A model generated the notes under the pieces. That model made no database searches. It was not told the DNA's origin and saw only the letters and a program-made list of their open reading frames with translations. The position numbers and the translations under genes are program-made. From Flavobacteriales bacterium UBA720 (GTDB lineage: Bacteria; Bacteroidota; Bacteroidia; Flavobacteriales; Weeksellaceae): a stretch of DNA of 20,310 bases. Below, piece by piece: positions 14,311-20,310 of this stretch. The stretch lies in contig DBLQ01000047.1 of NCBI GenBank assembly GCA_002297505.1, positions 16,967 through 37,276 of the forward strand. The letters run 5' to 3'. How positions within the stretch are numbered: the first letter of the stretch is position 1; every line of letters starts with the position of its first letter.

Positions 14311-15687
14311 ATGAAAAAATTAATTTTAAGTTTAGCAATGCTTTCAGCGACTATGATTTTCGCTCAGAAAAAAGAAATTGCTAGCGCTGTAAAAGCAGTG
14401 GATTCAGGAGACCTTTCTACTGCCAATTCAGAAATTGCTAAAGCAGAAGGCATGTTTGGTGAAAAAACTTACCTGCTGGAGCCATCTGTTTTGGAGCAAT
14501 ATTATTATGCCAAAGGATTATCCCTGATCAAATCCGGAAAAAATACGGAAGGTGCAGAATACCTTGCGAAAATTTCCACATTGGGCAATGAGGAAATCTA
14601 CACTGGAAAAGATGCAGATAAAAACAAAGTATATTTCGTAGGCAAAACCGCTGCTGAAAAGTGGGGCAACGGCCTTTCCCTGAAACAGGAAAAATATTCG
14701 CCGTCGCTGACACAGAAGTTGAGAGAGGCTATTGATCCGCTTCTTAGAAAAGCCAATGAGGAAGCGACTGCGAGCTACAATGCCAAAAAATTCGACGTTG
14801 CGGGCGCAAAATTTGCTGAAACCTACTATCTTTTCAAAGCAGCAGGACAGGATAGCAAAAACTTCCTTTATTACGCGGGAATCGCTTATGCACAGACACC
14901 GGACAAAAAAGCGGAAGCTGCACAGATCCTGGAATCCCTGATCCGAGATAACTACACCGGTGAAGAAACCGTTTACACAGCGAAAAACACCAAAACCGGA
15001 CAGGTAGAAAATCTGGATAAAGCTGCATTTGACCTTTATAAGAAAGCGAACGCCGGTTATTCTGACTTCAAAACAGAAAAAACGCCGAGCAAGCAGGAAG
15101 AACTTTATGATGTAACTGCATCTCTCCTATTCGAACTTCAGAAATACGACGAAGCTGCAAAAATTGCTGAAGAAGGTCTGAAGAAATTCCCGAAAAACCA
15201 ATCTTTGTCTCAGGTTCAGAGCAATGCATTCTTCAAAGCCGGGAAAACCGACGAATTTGTGAACAACCTGAAGGCCAAAATCGCCAGCAACCCTAATGAT
15301 AAAGAAAGTCTTTACAACCTGGGCGTGATGCTGAGCAAAGATCCGAGCAAGCAGGCGGAAGCAGAAGCTACTTTCAAAAAACTCGTAGACATCGATCCTA
15401 AATTTCCAAATGCCATGAACAATCTTGTTTTTGCCATCTTAGGAGAAGATGAAGTGGCCATCAATCAGTACAGAGACCTGAAAAAAGCCGGTAAAATTGA
15501 TGAAGCGAATAAGGTTTTGGAACAGAGAAGAGCCAGATTCCAGAAAGCATTGCCGTACGCCGAGAAAATGTATGCCAACGATCCTAATAACAAAGAAGTT
15601 GTATCCTTGCTGAAAGGAATGTACATGACCACGCAGAATACTGCAAAATACAATGAATTCAAAGCCAAAGAAGCTGCGATGAAATAA
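14311..15687 (+). CDS. Secreted or periplasmic tetratricopeptide-repeat protein
   Basis: A 458-aa protein with a clear Sec signal peptide (MKKLILSLAMLSATMIFAQ, cleavage expected near residue 18-19). The mature part is all helical with TPR-type units, for example near AAKIAEEGLKKFPKNQSLSQ, NDKESLYNLGVMLSKDPSKQ and the unit containing VDIDPKFPNAMNNL. Such proteins are scaffolds for protein-protein contacts in the periplasm; the partner is unknown. It sits directly after gyrA with a 16-base gap and ends at a strong terminator, so co-transcription with gyrA is likely. The functional link to gyrase is probably only shared expression. Codon use looks like the core genes. Confidence 0.88.
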   Translation: MKKLILSLAMLSATMIFAQKKEIASAVKAVDSGDLSTANSEIAKAEGMFGEKTYLLEPSVLEQYYYAKGLSLIKSGKNTEGAEYLAKISTLGNEEIYTGKDADKNKVYFVGKTAAEKWGNGLSLKQEKYSPSLTQKLREAIDPLLRKANEEATASYNAKKFDVAGAKFAETYYLFKAAGQDSKNFLYYAGIAYAQTPDKKAEAAQILESLIRDNYTGEETVYTAKNTKTGQVENLDKAAFDLYKKANAGYSDFKTEKTPSKQEELYDVTASLLFELQKYDEAAKIAEEGLKKFPKNQSLSQVQSNAFFKAGKTDEFVNNLKAKIASNPNDKESLYNLGVMLSKDPSKQAEAEATFKKLVDIDPKFPNAMNNLVFAILGEDEVAINQYRDLKKAGKIDEANKVLEQRRARFQKALPYAEKMYANDPNNKEVVSLLKGMYMTTQNTAKYNEFKAKEAAMK

Positions 15688-15692
15688 ACCTG

Positions 15693-15719
15693 AAGAAGTC
15701 TCCGGACTTCTTTTTTTTT
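15693..15719 (+). terminator. Terminator of the gyrA-TPR operon
   Basis: AAGAAGTC, a TCCG loop and GACTTCTT form an 8-bp stem followed by a T-run to 15719, starting 6 bases after the TPR stop codon. Confidence 0.9.
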
Positions 15720-15742
15720 ATGCCGTTGCGAACTAAAAAACG

Positions 15743-15750
15743 TATATTTG
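15743..15750 (+). promoter_or_regulatory. Candidate -7 promoter box for the transaldolase-like gene
   Basis: TATATTTG is an exact TAnnTTTG match 38 bases before the ATG at 15788 and just after the preceding terminator. The only TTG nearby (15726-15728) is 14 bases away, closer than the usual 19 or so. Confidence 0.5.
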
Positions 15751-15787
15751 TTAAGCAATTCAGTAACAATTAAAATTAAATAAATCA

Positions 15788-16441
15788 ATGAAATTTTTTA
15801 TCGACACAGCGAATCTGGATCAGATCAGAGAAGCTCAGGATTTAGGAATTTTGGATGGCGTAACAACCAATCCGTCCCTGATGGCCAAAGAAGGTATCTC
15901 CGGAAAAGAAGCCATCAATCAACATTATAAGGATATCTGCAACATTTCCGATGGCGATGTTTCCGCAGAAGTTCTCTCCACCACTTACGAAGAAATGATT
16001 AAGGAAGGCGAAGAGCTGGCAGCGCTTCATGAGAGAATTGTGGTGAAAATCCCAATAATCAAAGATGGTGTAAAAGCCCTGAAATATTTCTCAGACAAAG
16101 GCATCAAAACCAACTGCACCCTTATCTTTTCCGCAGGACAGGCACTTTTGGCAGCCAAAGCCGGCGCCACCTACGTATCGCCGTTCCTTGGAAGACTGGA
16201 CGATATTTCTGTAGACGGTCTCAACCTGATTGAAGAAATAAGAGTGATTTTTGACAATTATATGTATGACACGGAGATTCTCGCAGCATCCATCAGAAGC
16301 CCGATGCACATCATCAACTGTGCAAAAATTGGTGCCGATGTCATCACCTCACCATTGCCATCCATCCTTAGCCTGCTAAAACATCCATTGACAGACAACG
16401 GACTGGCACAGTTTGTAGAAGACTCCAAAAAATTAGGATAA
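15788..16441 (+). CDS. Transaldolase / fructose-6-phosphate aldolase family protein
   Basis: A 217-aa cytoplasmic TIM-barrel enzyme of the small TalC/FSA class of transaldolases. It starts MKFFIDTANLDQIREAQDLG and then has the family's DGVTTNPSL motif (23-31). The Schiff-base lysine is Lys87 in RIVVKIPI; E. coli FSA uses Lys85. GIKTNCTLIFS and the phosphate-binding end SPFLGRLDD are also present, followed by ADVITSPLPSI. Members either transfer dihydroxyacetone units in the pentose phosphate pathway or cleave fructose-6-phosphate; sequence alone does not settle which. In many bacteria lacking a long transaldolase, this form serves the pentose phosphate pathway. It is monocistronic, with a -7 box upstream and a hairpin terminator about 120 bases downstream. 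Confidence 0.93.
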   Translation: MKFFIDTANLDQIREAQDLGILDGVTTNPSLMAKEGISGKEAINQHYKDICNISDGDVSAEVLSTTYEEMIKEGEELAALHERIVVKIPIIKDGVKALKYFSDKGIKTNCTLIFSAGQALLAAKAGATYVSPFLGRLDDISVDGLNLIEEIRVIFDNYMYDTEILAASIRSPMHIINCAKIGADVITSPLPSILSLLKHPLTDNGLAQFVEDSKKLG

Positions 16442-16560
16442 GGATTTGGGCGCCTTAATCCGCGCTCCACTCCCCCTTTGTCTCTGTGAGGCTCTCGAAG
16501 AGTTCTTTCAGCTCGCGGCGCACTAAACAACAAAGACGCTGAAAGATAAAACCAAGAAAA
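16442..16560. repeat. Possible decayed dispersed intergenic repeats
   Basis: Between the aldolase stop and the next terminator lies a G+C-rich stretch. It begins with TTTGGGCGCC shortly after the stop, contains CCGCGCTCCACTCCCC, then CTTTGTCTCTGTGAGG and later CAAAGACGCTGAAAG. CTTTCAGC (16505-16512) and GCTGAAAG (16538-16545) are perfect inverted repeats. The mix resembles GGGCG-type and CACAAAGACGCAAAG-type dispersed elements that I recall from flavobacterial intergenic DNA. Copies elsewhere in the genome cannot be checked here. Confidence 0.35.
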
Positions 16561-16561
16561 T

Positions 16562-16586
16562 ACCGAATCACACGATTCGGTTTTTT
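16562..16586. terminator. Hairpin terminator between the aldolase gene and mntH
   Basis: CCGAATC, loop ACAC, GATTCGG forms a 7-bp stem (8 with the flanking A-T pair), followed on the + strand by six T. It ends transcription of the plus-strand aldolase gene and may also act on the convergent mntH transcript. Confidence 0.75.
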
Positions 16587-16590
16587 ATGA

Positions 16591-17925
16591 TTATGGAAAT
16601 AAGGTTTCCTTCAGCAAATAAAGATTCAGCGCAATTATGATGCCGCTGATCATCCAGGCCAAAATCCTGAGCCACGGCTTATTGACGAAATCGCCCATCT
16701 TGGCTTTGCTGCAGGTAAACATCACTAATGGTACCACCGCAAAGCTCAGCTGCATGGAAAGAATCACCTGGCTGAAAACCAAAAGTTCTGCCGTCCCTTT
16801 TTCGCCGTATAATATTGAAATAATCAGCGCGGGAATAATGGCAATAAGTCTTGTGATCAGTCGTCTCACCCAAGGTTTAAGACGGATATTCAGGAAACCT
16901 TCCATCACAATCTGTCCGGCCAAGGTGCCCGTCAAAGTAGAATTCTGACCCGAAGCCAGCAACGCAATCCCAAAAAAGATGCTTGCCAGAGTGGTTCCCA
17001 AAAGCGGTGAAAGCAACATATAAGCATCATTGATATCTGCCACATCTTTATTTCCGGAAGTGTGGAAAGTTGCTGCAGAGATGATAAGGATAGCGGCATT
17101 GATAAAAAAGGCTAACATCAATGAAAGACTGCTGTCCAGGCTCGCAAATTTCAATGCTTCCTTTTTACCTTCTGCCGTTCTCGGATAATCGCGGGTCTGG
17201 ACAATGCTGCTGTGCAGGTAGAGATTGTGCGGCATCACCGTCGCACCGAGGATTCCGATGGCAATATACAGCATTGACGGATTGGTTATAATTTCCTTTT
17301 TGGGAATCAGACCTTCCAGCATTGGAAAGATATCGGGTTTGCTGAGGAAGATCTCATAAAGAAAGGAGGCAAAGATTACGAAAATCAATCCGCCCACAAT
17401 ACTTTCAATGTACCGGAATCCGCGTGACTGCAGGAATAAAATAAGAAATACATCAATCACAGTAATTACCACACCCACGCTCAGCGGAATCCCGAAAAGT
17501 AAGTTCAGCGCAATGGCAGAGCCGATAACTTCTGCCAAATCACAGGCCGCGATGGCAATCTCACAAAAAATCCAGAGCACAAAATTAACACCAGGCGAAA
17601 AATGATCTTTGCAGGCCTGCGCAAGATCACGCTCTGCTACAATGCCCAGCTTAACAGAGAGGTGCTGCAGTACGATTGCGAAAAGATTGGAAATCAGAAT
17701 AACCGAGAGCAAGGTGTAGCCAAACTGCGCGCCGCCCGCGATGTCCGTGGCCCAGTTGCCCGGATCCATATAGCCCACAGCTACCAGAAGTCCCGGACCT
17801 ACGTATGCCATAAACCGTTTCCATGCGCTGGCGTTAGCTGGAATTTTGACACTGGAAAAAACTTCGTTCAGCGAGTTCGAACTCTTTTCTTTTCTCCAGC
17901 CTTTATTAATATCAGAAGGATTCAA
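16591..17925 (-). CDS. mntH: Nramp-family divalent metal transporter (Mn2+/Fe2+)
   Basis: A 444-aa inner-membrane, proton-coupled importer of Mn2+ and related metals. After a polar N-terminus of about 35 residues it shows the two family signatures: DPGN (54-57) in TM1, in the context GYMDPGNWATD, and MPHNLYLHS (231-239) in TM6. Asp54, Asn57 and Met231 are the expected metal ligands. About 11 hydrophobic helices can be counted, the usual number. The ATG at 17925 gives a typical length. A promoter with TTG and TAAATTTG and a DtxR/MntR-like palindrome at the start site indicate metal-dependent repression. It is a single-gene unit bounded by terminators. Identification is secure; the Mn versus Fe preference is inferred from the family. 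Confidence 0.95.
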   Translation of the reverse strand: MNPSDINKGWRKEKSSNSLNEVFSSVKIPANASAWKRFMAYVGPGLLVAVGYMDPGNWATDIAGGAQFGYTLLSVILISNLFAIVLQHLSVKLGIVAERDLAQACKDHFSPGVNFVLWIFCEIAIAACDLAEVIGSAIALNLLFGIPLSVGVVITVIDVFLILFLQSRGFRYIESIVGGLIFVIFASFLYEIFLSKPDIFPMLEGLIPKKEIITNPSMLYIAIGILGATVMPHNLYLHSSIVQTRDYPRTAEGKKEALKFASLDSSLSLMLAFFINAAILIISAATFHTSGNKDVADINDAYMLLSPLLGTTLASIFFGIALLASGQNSTLTGTLAGQIVMEGFLNIRLKPWVRRLITRLIAIIPALIISILYGEKGTAELLVFSQVILSMQLSFAVVPLVMFTCSKAKMGDFVNKPWLRILAWMISGIIIALNLYLLKETLFP

Positions 17926-17935
17926 AATCAGAAAT

Positions 17936-17951
17936 GTTAGATTAGACTAAC
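17936..17951. promoter_or_regulatory. DtxR/MntR-like operator at the mntH start site
   Basis: GTTAGATTAGACTAAC has inverted 5-bp ends (GTTAG/CTAAC). On the minus strand GTTAGTCTAATCTAA matches the core GTTAGCCTAACCTAA of the DtxR/IdeR consensus at 13 of 15 positions, both differences being C-to-T. It abuts the -7 box and covers the predicted transcription start, so a metal-loaded DtxR-family repressor bound here would block mntH. The regulator gene is not in the window. Confidence 0.6.
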
Positions 17952-17981
17952 AAATTTAGCAATACTTTTCTTAATTTACAA
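17951..17981 (-). promoter_or_regulatory. mntH promoter
   Basis: On the minus strand TTG (17981-17979) is followed after 20 bases by TAAATTTG (17958-17951), a good Bacteroidetes -33/-7 pair. The start site would fall near 17944, giving a leader of about 20 bases. Confidence 0.65.
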
Positions 17982-17991
17982 TAAATCAATA

Positions 17992-18019
17992 AAAAACTGC
18001 CAATTGCTTGGCAGTTTTT
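17992..18019. terminator. Terminator of the DUF937-OmpA gene
   Basis: AAAAACTGCCAA, loop TTGC, TTGGCAGTTTTT forms a perfect 12-bp stem. On the minus strand it follows the OmpA-family stop by about 22 bases and ends in a T-run, insulating the mntH promoter that begins just beyond it. Confidence 0.9.
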
Positions 18020-18041
18020 ACAGTGTATAAATAAGTCTATT

Positions 18042-19385
18042 CTACTTTACGAATCTTACAGCAGTTTTTCTGTCGGATTCTCTTTCTTTATCAGAAGCTT
18101 CAGCAGGAACTTTCGCAAATTTGGAACCATAACCTTCGGCTTCCAAAACCTGACCGGAATTCAGTGATGACTTTACCATGTCAGCTCTTTCCTGAGACAA
18201 TTTTAAATTCGTATTGGCATCGCCTTTTTTATCGGTATAAGCGCCGATTTTAATTTTAGCATCAGGGAACTCCGCTAGAATCATTTTAAGATTTTCCAGC
18301 TGAACCTTAGATTCTGGTGTAAGAACTGCTTTACCAAACTCAAAATTAAGATTGTCAAAATTAAACCACTTGTCTTTGAGATCAGCTTCTGTAGCATTTT
18401 TATAATCATCAGATTTCAGGAACATTACCATCTGATCTTCGATACCGCCTTTGTAAGCCTGCAAAGTTTTACCACTTGGCAATGTCACTACCGTGGTCTC
18501 TCTGGTTACAGCAACCGTATCGCCGGCTGCATTGGTAGAATCACGCTCCACAACCGTAGAATCAGTAGTGGCTACGGGCACAGCTTCAGGTTTTTTATCA
18601 CATTGTTTCCAGAAAAACCATCCGAGCAATAATAACAGCAGTAGAGGCAAAAGCCATTTCCAGATACTTCCTCCGGAGTCCCGCTCCGATACAATTTCGT
18701 GGGTCGTTCCACTCCTGTTGACATCGATGATTGGCCCTTCTGTCACGGTAGGCCGGTCCGTGATAACGGTTTTTTCCGTAGCCGGAATGGAAGGATTGAC
18801 ATCGCTGAGCGGAACCTGGTTGACTTCCGGAACAACATTACCCGGTGTCGCATCTACTGTTCCAAACCAGTTTCCTAAACCAAGGGAAGCAAAACTGAAG
18901 CCTGCCGGAAGAAGTGATGCAAGGCTACTCTTCTGATCATTCAAAAGATTTCCAAAGGACATTGCATCCAGATTCTGCTCGCTGGCATGGCGACCCAAAA
19001 CCCCGGCTGTGACAGCTGTAACAGAGTTGAGGAGTGAACTGGTAGATTCATTACGGATTCCCGCATACTCGGAAACAGAGTTGATAATGGCTTCCAATTT
19101 ATCACCATTACCGAAAATCAGTGTTAAAATTCTTGAGATAACCGAGTCAGGACCGGCAAGATTACTGAGCGAGTCCGTCAGACTGCCGGAAACTGATGTC
19201 TCTTTTACCGTATTCAGAAGCTCGGAGGAAGAGCTGCTATTGACAAATCCACCGACAACAGCGGGAAGCAGTGCCGAAACCGCTTTGGAAATGCCGGATT
19301 CGCTCTCACCGAGTTGTGTAGCAGCATTGGATACAAATGATGTACCCAACTGGTCTTTAATAACATTAATTAAGTTGATTGACAT
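18042..19385 (-). CDS. DUF937 - transmembrane - OmpA-like domain protein
   Basis: A 447-aa envelope protein with three parts. Residues 1 to about 175 are a DUF937-type region (MSINLINVIKDQLGTSFVSN... SKAVSALLPAVVGGFVN), helical and Ser/Leu-rich, with no signal peptide. A Pro/Thr-rich linker leads to a single transmembrane helix at about 243-259 (WKWLLPLLLLLLLGWFFWK). After a second linker, an OmpA-like peptidoglycan-binding domain fills about 340-447, with FEFGKAVLTPES and the motif TDKKGDANTNLKLSQERA (384-401). If the helix is inserted N-in, DUF937 would be cytoplasmic and the OmpA domain would bind peptidoglycan in the periplasm. This domain order is known in flavobacteria, but the role is unclear. 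It is monocistronic with a strong terminator; the upstream promoter is not clear. Confidence 0.88.
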   Translation of the reverse strand: MSINLINVIKDQLGTSFVSNAATQLGESESGISKAVSALLPAVVGGFVNSSSSSELLNTVKETSVSGSLTDSLSNLAGPDSVISRILTLIFGNGDKLEAIINSVSEYAGIRNESTSSLLNSVTAVTAGVLGRHASEQNLDAMSFGNLLNDQKSSLASLLPAGFSFASLGLGNWFGTVDATPGNVVPEVNQVPLSDVNPSIPATEKTVITDRPTVTEGPIIDVNRSGTTHEIVSERDSGGSIWKWLLPLLLLLLLGWFFWKQCDKKPEAVPVATTDSTVVERDSTNAAGDTVAVTRETTVVTLPSGKTLQAYKGGIEDQMVMFLKSDDYKNATEADLKDKWFNFDNLNFEFGKAVLTPESKVQLENLKMILAEFPDAKIKIGAYTDKKGDANTNLKLSQERADMVKSSLNSGQVLEAEGYGSKFAKVPAEASDKERESDRKTAVRFVK

Positions 19386-19611
19386 ACTAGTTTATTTTAG
19401 TGATTATTAGCAATCATTTAACAAATATTAATCCACAAAGTAACAACAGATTTTATTTTAAGAAAAATTTAACAATGCACAAATTAATATATTGATATTT
19501 AAATTTTAATTTTATTAAAAATAATTAAGCTTAAATAATATTTTTATAATAATATTGATAAAAATATAAAAAGGTTTAACTAAAACAATGGATATTGGTC
19601 TTAAAATTGAT

Positions 19612-19627
19612 AGTGTATTTATACACT
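19612..19627. promoter_or_regulatory. Palindrome upstream of the MarR-type gene (candidate operator)
   Basis: AGTGTATTTATACACT has perfect 7-bp inverted arms (AGTGTAT/ATACACT) around two bases, ending 28 bases before the regulator's ATG. MarR proteins usually bind palindromes of about this size and often repress their own gene, so autoregulation is likely. The surrounding 19386-19655 gap is otherwise plain A+T-rich DNA. Confidence 0.5.
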
Positions 19628-19655
19628 TTTAGAATAATCATTTAAATTCAGTACA

Positions 19656-20310
19656 ATGAATTACGAGATCATCAGAGATGTATTGAGTCTTATAGAACAA
19701 TTTGACAAAGACAATCGTACAGGCAAGGCGTATTCCGAAGACATCGCAGGATTCAAAAGATGGCTAACGGCTAATGAGGCGCCAACGCCGGAAGATCTGG
19801 AAAACCAAGTGAACTGGGAAGGAAAGCTGACAGGCCGTTCTCCGGAAAGCGTTATCAGCACTCTGCTGGTTCATCTGAACCGCTATGCGAAGATGTACGC
19901 CAAGTCGGCCATTGTAGATTCTAACTTCAGAACGCAGGAGGAGTTTATTTATCTGATTAACCTGAGATCATCAGGATCAATGACCAAAATGGAATTGATC
20001 AAAAAAAATGTCCAGGACAAATCTGCTGGGATCCTAATCATCAACCGATTGATTTCACAAGGCTGGGTGGAACAGATTGTCTCGGAAAAAGACAAACGCT
20101 CGAAAGTTTTGAAGATTACGCATCAAGGTATTGATGCGCTGGACAATCAAATGGATAAGATCCGCGCAGCAACGAGCATTGTCTCGGGAAATCTGGATCT
20201 CAACGAAAAATTACAGCTTATTAAATTACTCGATAAACTGGAGCACTTCCATCAACCCATTTTTAATAGAAATATAGACCATTCGCAGTTGCTGGACACG
20301 GTGATGAAAG
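19656..20310 (+). CDS. MarR-family transcriptional regulator (3' end cut by the window)
   Basis: 218 codons are visible with no stop. The protein starts MNYEIIRDVLSLIEQFDKDN and has an N-terminal helical region of about 90 residues. A winged helix-turn-helix spans about 95-160: EEFIYLINLRSSGSMTKMEL, then KSAGILIINRLISQGWVEQI as recognition region, and the wing SEKDKRSKVLKITHQG (143-158) with the DKRS...L.IT..G signature of MarR proteins. C-terminal dimerisation helices follow (LNEKLQLIKLLDKLEHFHQP). Flavobacterial homologues of this type are a little over 220 aa, so probably only a few residues are missing. It is divergent from the DUF937-OmpA gene with 270 bases between them. The ligand and targets are unknown. 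Confidence 0.9.
   Translation, partial: MNYEIIRDVLSLIEQFDKDNRTGKAYSEDIAGFKRWLTANEAPTPEDLENQVNWEGKLTGRSPESVISTLLVHLNRYAKMYAKSAIVDSNFRTQEEFIYLINLRSSGSMTKMELIKKNVQDKSAGILIINRLISQGWVEQIVSEKDKRSKVLKITHQGIDALDNQMDKIRAATSIVSGNLDLNEKLQLIKLLDKLEHFHQPIFNRNIDHSQLLDTVMK

Noticed and set aside
16258..16533. Minus-strand open frame opposite the aldolase gene
   Set aside because: Shadow of the aldolase coding sequence plus intergenic repeat; no start context or recognisable protein.
1..20310. tRNA/rRNA genes, CRISPR arrays, intact insertion sequences or integrases
   Set aside because: None were recognisable by eye on either strand; no cloverleaf-like segments, spaced repeats or transposase motifs were found.

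Overview
The window looks like chromosomal DNA from a flavobacterium of the Chryseobacterium group (Weeksellaceae); this is inferred, not proven. The evidence is a moderate-to-low G+C content in the housekeeping genes, A-rich start regions with few Shine-Dalgarno motifs, repeated TAnnTTTG promoter boxes (the Bacteroidetes -7 element), and a gene set (AlaS, DUF2459, short QueG, HopJ, PNPase, DUF4286, GyrA followed by a TPR protein, DUF937-OmpA) whose protein sequences read as flavobacterial.

Layout. 1-797 (-) is the N-terminal third of alaS. 852-2160 (-) is a two-gene unit: a DUF2459/TIGR02117 membrane protein and a two-TM hypothetical. 2391-3314 (-) is queG, diverging from a single-domain rhodanese at 3427-3714 (+). 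Two short genes, a 54-aa lipoprotein and a 40-aa membrane peptide, follow on the minus strand at 3764-4221. 4354-5133 is a decayed stretch: a HopJ-family gene broken by a one-base frameshift, about 200 bases of unexplained DNA, and an orphan C-terminus of a TonB-dependent outer-membrane receptor.

Next comes the accessory region of most interest, 5207-8784 (+). It is a very A+T-rich cassette with a promoter embedded in a 20-bp inverted repeat, driving two overlapping P-loop ATPase genes. The first (410 aa) is an ATPase_2/COG1672-like NTPase with a winged-helix C-terminus. The second (764 aa) is an NTPase, winged helix and long helical C-terminal region (STAND-like layout). It sits between broken genes and the pnp terminator and resembles a laterally acquired conflict or defence island. 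The function is unknown, and I do not recognise the pair as a named system.

The core then resumes: pnp (-), a DUF4286 protein (-), gyrA and a secreted TPR protein (+, one operon), a transaldolase-like/fructose-6-phosphate aldolase-like protein (+), an Nramp metal transporter mntH (-) with a DtxR/MntR-like operator at its start site, a DUF937-TM-OmpA envelope protein (-), and a nearly complete MarR-type regulator (+) with a palindrome upstream. Strong hairpin terminators separate most transcription units. I saw no rRNA, tRNA, CRISPR array or intact insertion sequence.
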